From Microcebus murinus (lineage: Eukaryota > Chordata > Mammalia > Primates > Cheirogaleidae), in NCBI RefSeq assembly GCF_040939455.1, contig NC_134106.1, positions 70,906,001 through 70,970,000 of the forward strand: a DNA stretch of 64,000 bases, written 5' to 3'. Positions 1-12,700 of this stretch are shown piece after piece. Positions within the stretch are counted from its first letter, which is position 1, and every line of letters starts with the position of its first letter. Made by a program: the position numbers and the translations under genes. Below the pieces are notes generated by a model, which was given only the letters and a program-made list of their open reading frames with translations, was not told the DNA's origin and made no database searches.

Positions 1-489
1 GTTTGGGTAGGGAAAGGTTTATCTGAAGAATCCTATGCTGTGTCCAATTTGCAAAGACCTCAAAAACGTATCACAGCTTAGGAGAAGGTCCTGAAGGCAC
101 ATTCCAATTCCCTGAGCATTTTCTCTCTCCTGCTGCCCTGCAGAGACTCTTGATTTATCTTCACATCTTTCATAGCCGGCAGCACACTGCCTGCCTCCTA
201 TCAGGAGGACAGAAGTATCTGTTGACACTTCTCCTCATTCTCCCCTCTCTGCTCTAGTCCTCTGCCTTCTGTGTGTCCCCACACGCTCCAGGCACACGGC
301 ACTGGTGATCTCCTGCCCAAATGCTCTTTCCCAAAACCTACGCATCTTGCTGCTTCCTTTGGGCTTTTTGAAAATGACTTCATAAGTTATTTTCTCACTG
401 AGGACGTCCCTGGTCATCCTGTGTAACATCCTGTTTAACCCATCCACCCCTCTACATTTCTGCTTTCTCTGACTTGTTTTTTTTGGTGT

Positions 490-818
490 TTTTTTTTTTT
501 TGAGACAGAGTCTCACTTTGCTGCCCAGGCTAGAGTGAGTGCCATGGCGTCAGCCTCACTCACAGCAACCTCAAACTCCTGGGCTCAAGCAATCCTCCTG
601 CCTCAGCCTCCCCAGTAGCTGGGAATACAGGCATGTGCCACCATGCCCGGCTAAATTTCTCCATATATATTAGTTGACCAATTAATTTCTTTTTATTTAT
701 AGCAGAGACGGGGTCTCGCTCTTGCTCAGGCTGGTTTCGAACTCCTGACCTGGAGCAATCTGCCTGCCTCGGCCTCCCAGAGAGCTAGGATTACAGGCGT
801 GAGCCACCGTGCCTGGCC
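490..818 (-). mobile_element. Alu SINE (lemur type)
   Basis: A T-run at 490-501 is followed by tgagacagagtctcac; the element ends at the reverse of the ggccaggcacgg start at 818. It is a full-length dimer inserted in the L2. Confidence 0.92.
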
Positions 819-1040
819 TCTGACTTGGCTTTTCTCTTTAGCATTTTAATACTTTATTACACTATTATGATGTATTTTATCTATCTAATACATTTTATTT
901 TATTTATCTTTATATAGTTTATTTATTTATATACAATATATATTCTGTTTGTTTACCTCGTTTATGGTCTGTCTCCCCGGCTAAAACATAAGTACCATGA
1001 GGATGGGGTTTCTTGCCTACACAGACAAGATTCTCTACTG

Positions 1041-1231
1041 CAAGGGTCCTCAAACTTTTTAAACAGGGGACCAGTTCACTGTCCCTCATACCATTGGAGG
1101 GCCAGACTATGGTTTAAAAAAAACTATGAACAAATTCCTATGCACACTGCTCATATCTTATTTTGAAGTAAAAACACAAACGGGCAAAAACACCTGCATA
1201 TGGCCGGAAGGCCGTAGTTTGAGGACGTCTG
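1041..1231. mobile_element. hAT-type MITE with 8-bp target-site duplication
   Basis: The ends are inverted repeats, CAAGGGTCCTCAAACT on the left and the complement of CAGACGTCCTCAAACT on the right. The direct repeat ctctactg flanks both sides (1033-1040 and 1232-1239). An 8-bp duplication is the signature of hAT transposases. The 191-bp element has no coding capacity. Confidence 0.8.
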
Positions 1232-2693
1232 CTCTACTGTGTGGGACGAGACCTAGCCAGAGCCTGGCACATAGGAACACAAGTACGTGTCCTTTTTTGT
1301 TGTTGTTGACACATGGCATCTGCAGGGCCAGGTAGTTCAGCAACTCGCCGATGCCATGGGAGACCCAGGTCCTCTGCCTTGGTGTCATCCTCCACCCCTT
1401 GGGCTCCCTGGCTCAGTGCCTGCCATAGAGAGTCCCCATAGACATCGAACCAGTAAATATGAGGGTTAAGTTTTATTTCTCTCAGGAGAGGAAAATTTTG
1501 TATGGGAGACGTGTTCGTGTTTGGATTTCCTTTCTTTGATCGGATAGACGGAATGAGCAGAGCTTACATTTTGCCTTTGCAGTAGCATTTGTTAAAGGGT
1601 GTACAGGGGCAGACTTATGTCTTTTCCAATTTCAATTAAGTTCGTATTTGCCCCTGCTTCTACTGTATGTACATCTTTCAACCTTATTTTCTGTACTAGC
1701 CAGCTCCTTCTGGAATAGTTTGCTAATTTTAAGACAGACGTGGGGAAAGAGCATGTAATTTAAGGTAATTTAGAGACAGGTGGCCAGAAAATGGCGAGGC
1801 AGCCAGAAACCGTGGCATATGAGGAAAATCAGAGAAGACTGGAGGAACAGGGTGGCTCCTTACGGTGCTCGGTGGGTTCTCGCTAGGCAAAGGGAACACT
1901 GAGGTAAGTGGCGTGCCAGTGTACAGGGAAAGAAAGGAGACATCCCAGCAATGTGTTTAAGGAACAGCTTTCTGAGACCTGGAATGGGATGTGTGCGAAG
2001 AACCTTGTTCTCTGTCAGAGAAGCTTGAGCAGTGAATCCAAGCAAGGAGCTCCAAAAACGAGAGCAGGCACAGCATGCTCCATTGAGTTACAGGTGGAGG
2101 AGAGAGGAAAAAATCATGGATAAGTTTTATCTACAAACATCAGGAAGAAATTCATCTTCATCGTGTGGAACGTGAGGTATGCTGGAGGAAAATTGGGAGC
2201 TCCTCCTTGTGGGTGATCAGTAGCAGGGACGTCACGTGTTTGTGGGTTTGCAGCATACTTCAGTGTACCTGAGCAGGTTACTTAGTTTTAACTAAGTAAC
2301 CCTCAAGGAAATGTAGGAGTAGCTTGGAAAGATTCCTGCAACAAACCTTAGATTGAAATACTACTTACTACTAAGAGCACAAGCAAGAAAAGAACATGGC
2401 AAAACTGACACTCTGTAGTAATTGGGTCAAAAAAATTTAGAGACTCCCCCCTGGCCCAGCTGATCATCTCCAAATTTAAGAATCAGAATAATATTGAATA
2501 TTGCAGCTGTAGCCCAAAAGTCCTTGGACATCTTCCTTCAAGCCCCTCGTTTTGCAGTTGAGCAATCTCAGCAGAGACAGACCCCTGTCTTGAGAGGACC
2601 AGGTCCACTCATGGCCATTTCAAATCTCATTTTCCTCCCATGGGGATTTGCAATGCTGTGAATTGGTGATGTTTTAGGTACAATTCTAGTTTC

Positions 2694-2725
2694 CTCCCCC
2701 CCCCCCCGCCCCGCCCCCCAACCCT
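2694..2725 (-). repeat. C-rich tract, G-quadruplex-capable on the minus strand
   Basis: Runs of C separated by single bases (tccccccccccccgccccgc, then more C-runs) give four or more G-runs on the complementary strand. It lies within the TCF7L1 intron. Confidence 0.6.
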
Positions 2726-3196
2726 GCTTTAAGACATAGTTTTGGCCACCCAAAGAGAAGGTTGCCTCCATCAGTAAACAGACATTTGAATGTGATTTCT
2801 TTAGGTCAGCCTTGACAAGTGGGAAAGTTTTTTGAATTTTTAAAGGACAGAGTTTTTAAATCTATAAAATTAGGTACTGAGTCTCTTAAACGTGGGCAGA
2901 CTGTCAGTGAGCCTACGACTCCTTTGTGAGCGATGGTAAAGTTCAGGGTCATCTCCATCTGCACTAGAAGCCTATGTACTTCTGCTCTCTGGATTAAGGT
3001 TAAGAAGAAAAGACAATAGTGAGTGAACAATAGGAGTCCGCTGTCTTGTCAGGGCTTCAAACAAGTTATAAGGAGAGGCAGCTGGAGGGGGGCCAGGCAG
3101 AACTTTTTAGGGGGTGACTCATGGAGGGGCGGATGCTGGGTCTGTGGAGGAACTGTATGGAGTTGGCTTCACTTTGAGCTCGAAAGCAAGTCCTCA

Positions 3197-3345
3197 AGAG
3201 AGAGAGAGAGAGAGGACACACGGCTTCCTAGGGAGCCAGGAGTTTAAAGAAGAGCTTTGGTTTGAAACCACTGAAATAGACAAGAAACACCTAGACTAGA
3301 AAAGCGTAAAAAAATAAAAATAAAAATAATAAAAAAAAAAGAAAA
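3197..3345. repeat. (AG)n and A-rich simple repeats
   Basis: A short (AG)n microsatellite starts near 3197, and an A-rich (AAAAATA)n-like tract spans 3308-3345. No other structure is seen. Confidence 0.7.
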
Positions 3346-4155
3346 GCGTTAGGTCTATAGGAGTTGACAGAAGGATTTAAGGTCCCAGGTGGCTCTAAGA
3401 TGCTCTTCGTTGTGTAGATCTGGATTTAGCTGCCTGGCCGAGCTCACATCTGTGCCTTCACTTGTGCACATTGTTTATGCTGGGTTATCTGCTGAGCGGT
3501 GTGCAGAGGTGCCTTGCATTCCTAATCCTTGGCCTGAGTTTATGGCGTGTACATCTTGTCCTTAAAGGCAGCTGTGGAGAGAAAAGAGCTTTTACTGGGA
3601 CGTAGCCTCCACGGAGAGCCTTCCTCCTGGTCAGCCTCAGAGCAGTTTCAATCCCTAAATCTACTTCCCATGGTCCCCTCCCAGTTCATTTGCTGGGCAA
3701 TGATGCCACCTACTGGGGAACTGAATAACTCACAGAACATTTAGATGACTGTAGGTTTCCAAATACAACTCACATCTCCCTGCTTTGTGCTTAACTCTGC
3801 GCCCATTCAGTGCGGTTTGCCGGCTTCTGTAGAGCCAAAACTCCACAGCACATGGGCAGTCAGGATTCATAATGCTATCTCCTGTTTTAAGATGGCTATA
3901 AATGATGTCAACAAATGAAAATTTAAAAACAATGCACAGAAGGTCTGGATGAAAGTACCAAAAGGATAATAATGACTAGGTTAGGATGGTATTATCGTGT
4001 TTTCTAAATGCTTTATGATATAGGTTGTGTTTCTTTCTTAGAAAAATTTTTATTCATAGTATTTTTTTAAGTAGTAGATAATATAGAAAGGGAGATGATA
4101 AAAATACAATCATTGACTAGACAAGAAAAAAATTTCTTTTTTAAATAAAAAATAA
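3346..4155. other. TCF7L1 intron, unique sequence
   Basis: No gene, RNA or recognisable repeat is seen. It becomes AT-rich after 3880. Confidence 0.4.
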
Positions 4156-4455
4156 GGCTGGGCATGGTGGCTCACACCTGTAATCCTAGCACTCTGGGAG
4201 GCTGGGGCAGAAGGATTGCTTGAGGTCAGGAGTTTGACCAGCAGCCTGAGCAAGAGCAAGATGCCATCTCTACAGAAAATACAAAAATTAGCTGGGCATG
4301 GTGCTGTGTGCCTATAGTCCCAGCTACTTGGGAGGCTGAAGCAGGAGGATCACTTGAGCCCAAGAGTTTGAGGTTGGAGTGAGTACAATGGTTCCACTGC
4401 ATTCTAGCCCAGGCAACAGAGTGAGACCTTGTCTCAAAATAATAATAATAATAAT
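4156..4455 (+). mobile_element. Alu SINE
   Basis: Starts ggctgggcatggtggctc and ends in a tail decayed to (AAT)n. It is diverged, so probably older than the lemur-type copies. Confidence 0.9.
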
Positions 4456-5002
4456 ATTAACAAATAAAAATAAAAAACAAAATCACTACTACCACTCAAA
4501 CAGCTACTACCAACATTTTGATGTGCTTCTGTTTAGTCATTTTTGTCATAGATTTTTTGTATCTTTTTTTAAATTACAATCATTCTATGTAATTCTTTTG
4601 TCATTTACTTTTACTTTGTTAATAATTCTATTCCATTTATAATACTAAAATCATTTAGATGCATAGGGTTCCTAAAAATCTGATCTTCAAGTAATTGTTT
4701 TATACTTTTTGTCCTATACTTGTGTTTTATTTTCATGTGTAAGGAGATATCTCCAAAAATCAGTAAGTGAACAGGTGGACACAGTAAGATGAATATTTTT
4801 AAATGTATTATGCAACTTCGAGCCCACTATTGGAGGTGAGGTGTGGTTTGCCCAGTAGGGCCCAGCCCTGTGTGCGCGCCACCTAGTGGCAGTGGTCATG
4901 AACAGTCTGAATTCTCTGCTTAGCCTATTGTGGGCACAAAGGACTCTAGGAAATGTTCGGATTGGGGTTTACATCATGTGCACCAAACAAGAACCACATG
5001 AA

Positions 5003-5324
5003 GGCCGGACATGGTGGCTCACACCTGTAATCCTAGCACTCTGGGAGGCTGAGGCAGGCAGATTGCTCTAGGTCGGGTTCAAAACCAGCCTGAGCGAGAC
5101 CTCGTCTCTACTAAAAATAGAAAATTAATTGACCAACTAAAAATATATATAGAAAAAATTAGCCGGGCATGGTGGCGCATGCTTGTAGTCCCAGCTACTC
5201 GAGAGGCTGAGGCAGCAGTATCGCTTGAGCCCAGGAGATCGAGGTTGCTGTAAGCTAGGCTGACGCCATGGCACTCACTCTAGCCTGGGCAACAAAGTGA
5301 GACTCTGTCTAAAAAAAAAAAAAA
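5003..5324 (+). mobile_element. Alu SINE with intact target-site duplication
   Basis: Full dimer with an A tail, flanked by copies of agaaccacatgaa on both sides (around 4990 and 5325). Confidence 0.93.
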
Positions 5325-5559
5325 GAACCACATGAAAGGGAAGAGGGCTCGTGGAACCTATGAAATGAAAAGTTCACATGGGAAGATAGCTGTTTGGCGT
5401 TCCAGCCCTTGGGCCACCTCCAAATCATCTTTTTAAATCTCTTTTTAAACAAATCTTTTCTCCACTTGTAACTCATTCACCTTATTATCAAAAAAAATAA
5501 TGTCTGCCCTTTCTCACAGATATGTTTGAGTAGGCTCTTGGGGAGGCAGATTGTGCAAG

Positions 5560-5780
5560 AGAAAACACGGTTGTTAGAGCCATGAAGAGCTGATGTGAAC
5601 CCCCGCTCTGCCACTTGCCAGCTGTGTCCCAGGCTAAGTCCCTTAATCTCTCTGAGCTCAGTTTCCTCATCTCTAAAATGGGGATAATCACAGCTTCTTT
5701 GCTAGATTATAATAAGGACTAGACATTATGCTTAGCGCTGTCCTTTTAGTGTGAGTGCTTAATAATTAAGTGTAGCTGTT
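5560..5780 (+). mobile_element. MIR SINE
   Basis: Carries the MIR core (ctctgccacttgccagctgt, then ctcagtttcctcatct) and the taaaatggggataat tail block. Confidence 0.75.
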
Positions 5781-5795
5781 TTTATGATACAGAGC

Positions 5796-6079
<284 letters not shown>

Positions 6080-6772
6080 GGGCCTTATTAAGTTAGATTA
6101 GGTGAAAACAATTTAAAAAGTTAATTCAGTTTACCAATTCTGGGATGCGCAGGTTTTTCCCATGTTAACATCTCTGAAATCAAGATGCATTCATGACGTG
6201 CCGATGTTTTTTTCTTTTTAGTGGCTATATGAAATAACAGTACCCCTAACATTTGGTGGTGTCTTAATCAAAATGTGATAATTATGACCTCTGAGCGAAG
6301 TGCTACAGAGAGAAGTTTTACATGCTTTGGGGTTGTGCTTGTGAAGCCAGAATATGGTGACTGCTCACGTGAGATCTGATGGAGACAGTCCTGTTCCCAC
6401 TGCCCTGTTCCCTTCTCAGACTTGAACCTGGGAGCTGCCATTTCTCCGATTTTTATCTGGAAAGTGTGTGTCGAACCTTTTCAGATTCACAGGTTGTTGC
6501 CCAGCAGCCCGTGGCACCTGCCAGCACACAGCGTACAGGAGGGGAACGCGGGGGCTGTCTGGGAGGGGTGTGCTGAAGGCCGCGGATCCCTTCTCCGTTG
6601 CCGCCTCCCCTGCTACACGCGCACATGGCCGCCGCCTCTCCCGGCCGCTCAGAGGAGTGAATGGGCCGGTGCATGGGACATACCTGGCACATGCTCGACT
6701 CAGTAAACAACAGCTGACTTCACTCTCCATCTCCTTGGCAACGGGGCCTCATCTTTTCTCTCTCTTTCACAG

Positions 6773-9700
6773 TCTAATAAAGTTCCCGTTGTCCAGCACC
6801 CACATCACATGCATCCGTTGACACCCCTCATCACCTACAGCAACGACCACTTCTCCCCCGGCTCCCCTCCCACACACCTCTCCCCGGAGATCGATCCAAA
6901 GACAGGTGAGTGGTCTGCCACTCGGGCAGCGCCCCTGCAGGGTGGGCAGGCCTTCCTGTGGGGGGTGGGGGGCGTGACAGCCCTTGAGTGAGGCACACCT
7001 GGGTTCCAGTCATGCCTCCAGCTCTGGAGAGGCCCCACCCTCTACACCACAGGGTCAGGGTCATGGTCATGGCGAGGACCGGAGGGAATTCCCGTAAGCG
7101 TGCGGGGCTGCTCTGTCCGAGTCTAGCTCAGCTGCAGGCTGTGCTTCCATAAGACAAGACCTTTGCCCTAAACCGAACATTTTCAAATAAAGGCATCAGT
7201 GTAGCCAGACTTATAAATACAGCTATACAGCAGTGAGGCTGAGCTAGCTTTTTTTTTTTAACTTGCCCACCAGACCTGTCTGTCCCAGGGAGCCACGGTC
7301 TTCAGGGCATGCCCACAGAATCACCGTGGGTGGCACTGCATTTTTGGGGTCCCTCTTTGGAGAAATAATGGTTGCAGATAATAAGGAAGACAGATGTGGA
7401 ATGGAAACCCAAAGTTTATTTCTCCATGAATTAGGCAGGTTTTCTAGAAAGTTAGTTAATGGATGACTGAGGCTGCCCCAGCTCCCTCTCGTACAAGCCT
7501 CCTGTGTGCCAGGCAGCTGGGAGTTCCTCCTGCCAACAGAGATGGCATCTGCGTAGCTACAAAGAAGATGTGTTAGTCTGACCCTCCCTGAATTATGTCC
7601 TTGAGTGACTGGTCGCAGCTGCCAGGGAGGTGGCAGAGGGCAAGGGTGATGAGAGGAAAGGGTCTTCCAGGCTCCAGAGTACCAGGGACACAGGACATGG
7701 GGGAGGGATGCTCCCAGATGATGTTCTTTAAGGTGCTAAGGTGGGGCCAGGGAACAGTCTGACACCTGTCTCTTTGGAAGCAGGAATCCCCCGGCCCCCT
7801 CACCCATCTGAGCTGTCACCATATTACCCACTCTCTCCCGGAGCTGTCGGACAAATCCCCCACCCCCTCGGCTGGCTCGTCCCACAGTAAGGAAACTTGC
7901 AGCCTCTCTCACCCTCATTCCTCCCTTGCACTGCACTCTGCCTCTGTGTCCCCAGCCTGCCCTCCCAGGAAGCCCCTCAGAGGAAGCGCCCAGGACCTAG
8001 ACCACCCTGGGCGGCTCGCTCCCGACGCTTCCTTCCTGCCTGCCCCTGTTTCTCACCCTTTCTTCCCACCCTTCTCCTGCCCTGCCCTGACTTTCCCCAT
8101 GCGCTGACCAGGTTTCCTTGCTCCTGGCCCTCATAGGCAAGGACAGCCCATGTACTCCCTCCCTCCTGGTGGCTTCCGGCACCCGTACCCTGCCCTCGCC
8201 ATGAACGCCTCCATGTCCAGGTGAGTCCCGGGGATGTTTGTGTGCTGGTGGCCGTGCTGTGACTGGCTGTGAAACAGCCTTTCTCTTCAGTGACCAAGAA
8301 GGCCTGGGCTCACCCCTTCACCCGCCTCTCTGTGATAAGTTGCCTTGCCCTGGCCCATGCGCCTGACCCCCAGGTCAGAATGGAAACCGTAGGATCACTC
8401 TTTTCCCGACTCTCTAAGAGAATAATTTCAAAGCCCTCGCACCCTCCCCTCCTGCCGTGGACTTAGTGGCATAGACGCATTTTGAGTCTAGATGCTCTTT
8501 GACTCAAGATGGGGTTATGTCCCGGTAAACCCAGTATAAGTTGAAAATATCATAAGTCACTTTTCACCTTACAAAATTTTTGATTAACAATGGGTTTACC
8601 CAGACATAACCCCGTCTAAGTCAAGGAATGTACTGAATGCATATTGTTTTTGTACCGTCGTAAAGCAAAAAAAATCATAAATTGGGAATGTTACTGCATA
8701 TCATACTGAAGCCAGAGACTGGTAGGAAATAAATTTTTTCTGAAATGATGTCAGGAGAGGAGAGGAGACAGTGAAAGAGGATTTCTGTCTCAGGGACTGG
8801 CTCTACCTGACAATGGGACCACCAGTGACAGAGGGCATGCCACCCACAGCATAAGCCCTTATTTCCCCCTGTGTACCCTGGCCTCTGCCCCTCTACTTCT
8901 TTTGTGTGTTTCATCCTACCTATTTCCAGCACCAGATATAAGTACCCATGTACTTGGCAGGGGTCAGGGGGGATTGTTAGGTGTTTCCCAAACTTGGTTC
9001 TCTAGAAGATGATAAGTGGCCTTCTGTTCCTCAAACTATGCCACAGCAGAGGTGTTGACATGCCTCTTCCCTCAAGGCAGGGAGCCACCCATGTCCTCTG
9101 CTGGGTGACAGGCAGTCAGCCTGAGTCCCTCTGTCATCATCTGTTTCCACCTGGTATGCAGCCTGGTTTCCAGTCGGTTCTCCCCTCACATGGTGGCTCC
9201 CGCCCATCCTGGTCTGCCCACCTCAGGGATCCCCCACCCCGCCATCGTCTCACCCATCGTCAAGCAGGAACCAGCACCGCCCAGCCTGAGCCCTGCGGTG
9301 AGCGCGTAAGTGACAGGCAGCCCGGATCAGGGCGGGAGGGGCAGTCTTGGGGGGCAGTCTCTGAGCAGCAGATGCTGTCTGTGTTTCTCTCCGGGTCCCA
9401 TCTGGCAGGCAGCCTGGCATTCCCTCGGCCAGGTCCTCTCCCTTGGGAATCATTCCCTCCGACTTGCTGTGGTCCCATCCTCTCAGGAACACCATGCCTC
9501 TTGTTTCCCCTATTGAGGAGAGTTTTACAGCCGGATTTTAGAGACTGAAAGAGAACCTGAGAAAGCTTTTAGCTCCCCTCATCCCCCCACCTCCCACCCC
9601 CACGTTACACTTGAAAATGTGAGGCCCAGAAAGGACAAAGTGTTTTCTTTCGAGCTGAGCCGAGCACCAGGGTCCTGCCTTGTCCACCATGCCATGAAGA

Positions 9701-12700
9701 CGACAGGAAGCCAGTCAGTGCTCCACGGCCAAGGAGCCCCTTGTTTCTTCCGAGAGCCCTATGCCACTTCCCGTCACCCATGGCCAGCGCCTGCCAGCTT
9801 GGGGGAGAGTTAATCTCAGCTCTCCCACCACCCTCTGCCCTTTGTCGGGACATCAGTGGGTAGATTTTCAAAGAACGTGGCTTGGAGAGCACTCACAGGG
9901 CGGGAACTACTTGCGGAAGATGCTTAAGTGCCAAGGCAGCCATGGGGCCACTCGAGTGGCATCCCAGCAGCTCAGGTGCCGTCCCCAGAGGCAGTGACCG
10001 GTGAGTCGGATGCCTCCTGACACTTGCTAACCTGCAGCCATGCGCCTTCCCAGGAAATCGCCAGTCACCGTGAAAAAGGAGGAAGAAAAGAAACCCCACG
10101 TGAAGAAGCCTCTGAATGCCTTCATGTTATACATGAAGGAGATGAGGGCCAAGGTGGTGGCTGAGTGCACCCTGAAGGAAAGCGCAGCCATTAACCAAAT
10201 CCTGGGGCGGAAGGTAAGGCCCGCCACTACCCTCCAGGCCGCGGGGGGTCAGCCAGCAGCCCCGGCACTGACCGCCCTTGTCGTCTCTGGCCCTCCCTCC
10301 CCCAGTGGCACAACCTTTCTCGAGAAGAGCAGGCCAAGTACTATGAGCTGGCCCGGAAGGAGCGGCAGCTTCACTCCCAGCTCTACCCGACCTGGTCAGC
10401 GCGGGACAACTATGTAAGTGCTCTCCCTGGGCAGGGGGACACTCAGACCCCAGGAGCAGCCTCTGCAGGGGGGATGGGGAGAAGGAAAGTGACTACATTT
10501 ATAGAGGGCTCTTAAGACAGGGAGAAGCTCGTATTTCTCTAGAAATAGGGAAGGCATTTTAAATTCTTAAGAGGTCAACAAGATATCCTAAGGACAGGCT
10601 TAAATTTGTATCATTACCATTTTAACTGGACTCCGCTTTTGATTCTGTAACACAGGGTGCAGTGCTAGCCCGGGGCCCAGAGACCAGCGTATGAGCCTCA
10701 GGGGAGCTTGTCTATAAACTCCCGGAAACTAGGCAGATTTTTGAATATATGTCCTTATTTGCTTTTTTTCTGGTAAGAGAATCTATGGCTGCATCAGATT
10801 TTCAAAGCGACCTGGGACCCATCAAAAAAGAATAAGAACCACTGTTTTAGCCCTGGCGTGGTGGCTCACTCCTGTAACACCAGCACTTTGGGAGGCCAAG
10901 GTGGAAGGATCACTTGAGGCCAGGAGTTGGAGATCAGCCGGAGAACATAGCAAGACACTGTGTCTACAAAAAAAATAAAAATAAAAAAATCAGCCAGGCA
11001 TGGTGGTGCATGCCTGTAGTCCCAGCTACTCAGGAGGCTGAGGCAGGAGGATGTTCTATTCTAGGGAGAGAAACAGAAAACAAGTCTGAAGGGCAGGAGC
11101 AGGAGGCAGCCTTCCGGGAAGGCCTGGACAGCTGGCCTGTAGGGGAAGAGCGTCTGTGTGAAGGGGAAGGAAGGCCCCCACCACCTCCAGTCCGACTCCC
11201 CTCCACTGCCCTCACCAGGGGGCCAAGAGCAGTGGGGACAATGTCCTGTCTTCTCCCTGATTGGGGGTCCCCCTGATGAGCTGGCATTATTCCCTCCCTG
11301 CTTACCGGTTCCTTTGGCCATCTTTCCCAGGGTAAGAAAAAGAAGAGGAAGAGAGAAAAGCAGCTGTCCCAGACACAGTCCCAGCAGCAAGTCCAAGAGG
11401 CAGAGGGTGAGTTGGGGTGGGGGGGGGGCACTGCCCTCTTCACTGTCTTTCCTGCCGAGGCAGCTTGCTGGGTCCATGCTGTCTTCTAACAGCTGTCATT
11501 TGCAGGGCTCTGCCTCTCAGTAGCCTCAGCATACTCAGGTGGGTGTTATTATCCTTTTTAGAGGTGTCCAATTAAGAGACTCAGAGAAGTAAGGGCATTT
11601 TCCAAGTCACTCTGCTTGTCAAGTGGTGGCAACAGGATTTGAACCCAGGAAATTCTCACTTCAAAGCCTGGGTGCTTTTCAATTCAGTTGAGTTGCATCC
11701 TACTTGAGGGTTAATGGAGTGTGGTTGAAATTGTCCTTGAAGTTCCCTTAGGAGGGCAGCACATGAGAGACTGGCGTACCAGCTAGCAGTGAATCCAGTA
11801 GAGTCAGGTTTTCCTCCAGTGTTTTTTTGGTTGAACGCCACAAGAAATGGTTTGCTTAAGTTTAGGGGCCAATTTGTGTCCAAAATCTGTGCTAAATCTT
11901 TTTATACCCAAATCACACCTAGCACAAAGAGATGCCCACATTGTGACAAGTATGCGAGTCATGCTCCCATCTCATGCTCACTCCAGGACAAGTGTACAGC
12001 TGCTTGCACCATCAAAAGTGCTCTCCAGGGCCGGGCGTGGTGGCTCACACCTGTAATCCTAGCACTCTGGGAGACCGAGGCAGGCAGATCATTTGAGCTC
12101 AGGAGTTCGGGACCAGTCTGAGCAAGAGCAAGACCCTGTCTCTACCAAAAATAGAAAGAAATTAATCAGACAACTAAAAATATATATATGGTGGCGCATG
12201 CCTGTAGTCCCAGCTACTCGGAAGGCTAAGGCAGGAAGATGGCTTGAACTCAGGAGTTTGAGGTTGTTGTGAGCTAGGCTGACGCCAAGGCACTCTAGCC
12301 CGGATGACAGAGCGAGATTCAGTCTCAGAAAAAAAAAAAGCTCTCCATCTCCCATTTCCTTCCTTCTTCCCTTGTATCTACATAACGTGAGAGTCATCTA
12401 CATAGGAATACATGTAAGTGAAAAAATGTATATGCAAAATCCACTGTATGGTATGCTGCTCAGCAGGCATATAGTATCTCTGTACCATAAGCCAAAGATT
12501 TTAAAGCAAATTGAATAGAGATTCATCCCAAAAGTTGCGAGATTTAGGAAAGGAAGACTGAGCTTCCCTAAGTCTTCATCAGTTTGGGCGTTGCCCCTTC
12601 TCTATGCACTGGGTATTCTTGAATGCAGTTTCCTCATCCTGGAAACCTTAGAAGTAATTTCAGGTCCTTGCTTAAGCATCCCTATGTTTCCAAAGTCCAT

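Larger units (their letters stand above)
230..1285 (+). mobile_element. L2 LINE 3' end, interrupted by an Alu and a hAT MITE
   Basis: Diverged L2 3'-end sequence with recognisable blocks: the tail of the ORF at 230-470, a gtttatggtctgtctcccc block near 960, and agagcctggcacatagga near 1260. It is split by the Alu at 490-818 and the MITE at 1041-1231. Confidence 0.6.

Noticed and set aside
9009..9548. 179-codon plus-strand frame overlapping the TCF7L1 SLVSS exon
   Set aside because: It reads a different frame from the TCF7L1 exon inside GC-rich coding and intron sequence; no family resemblance.
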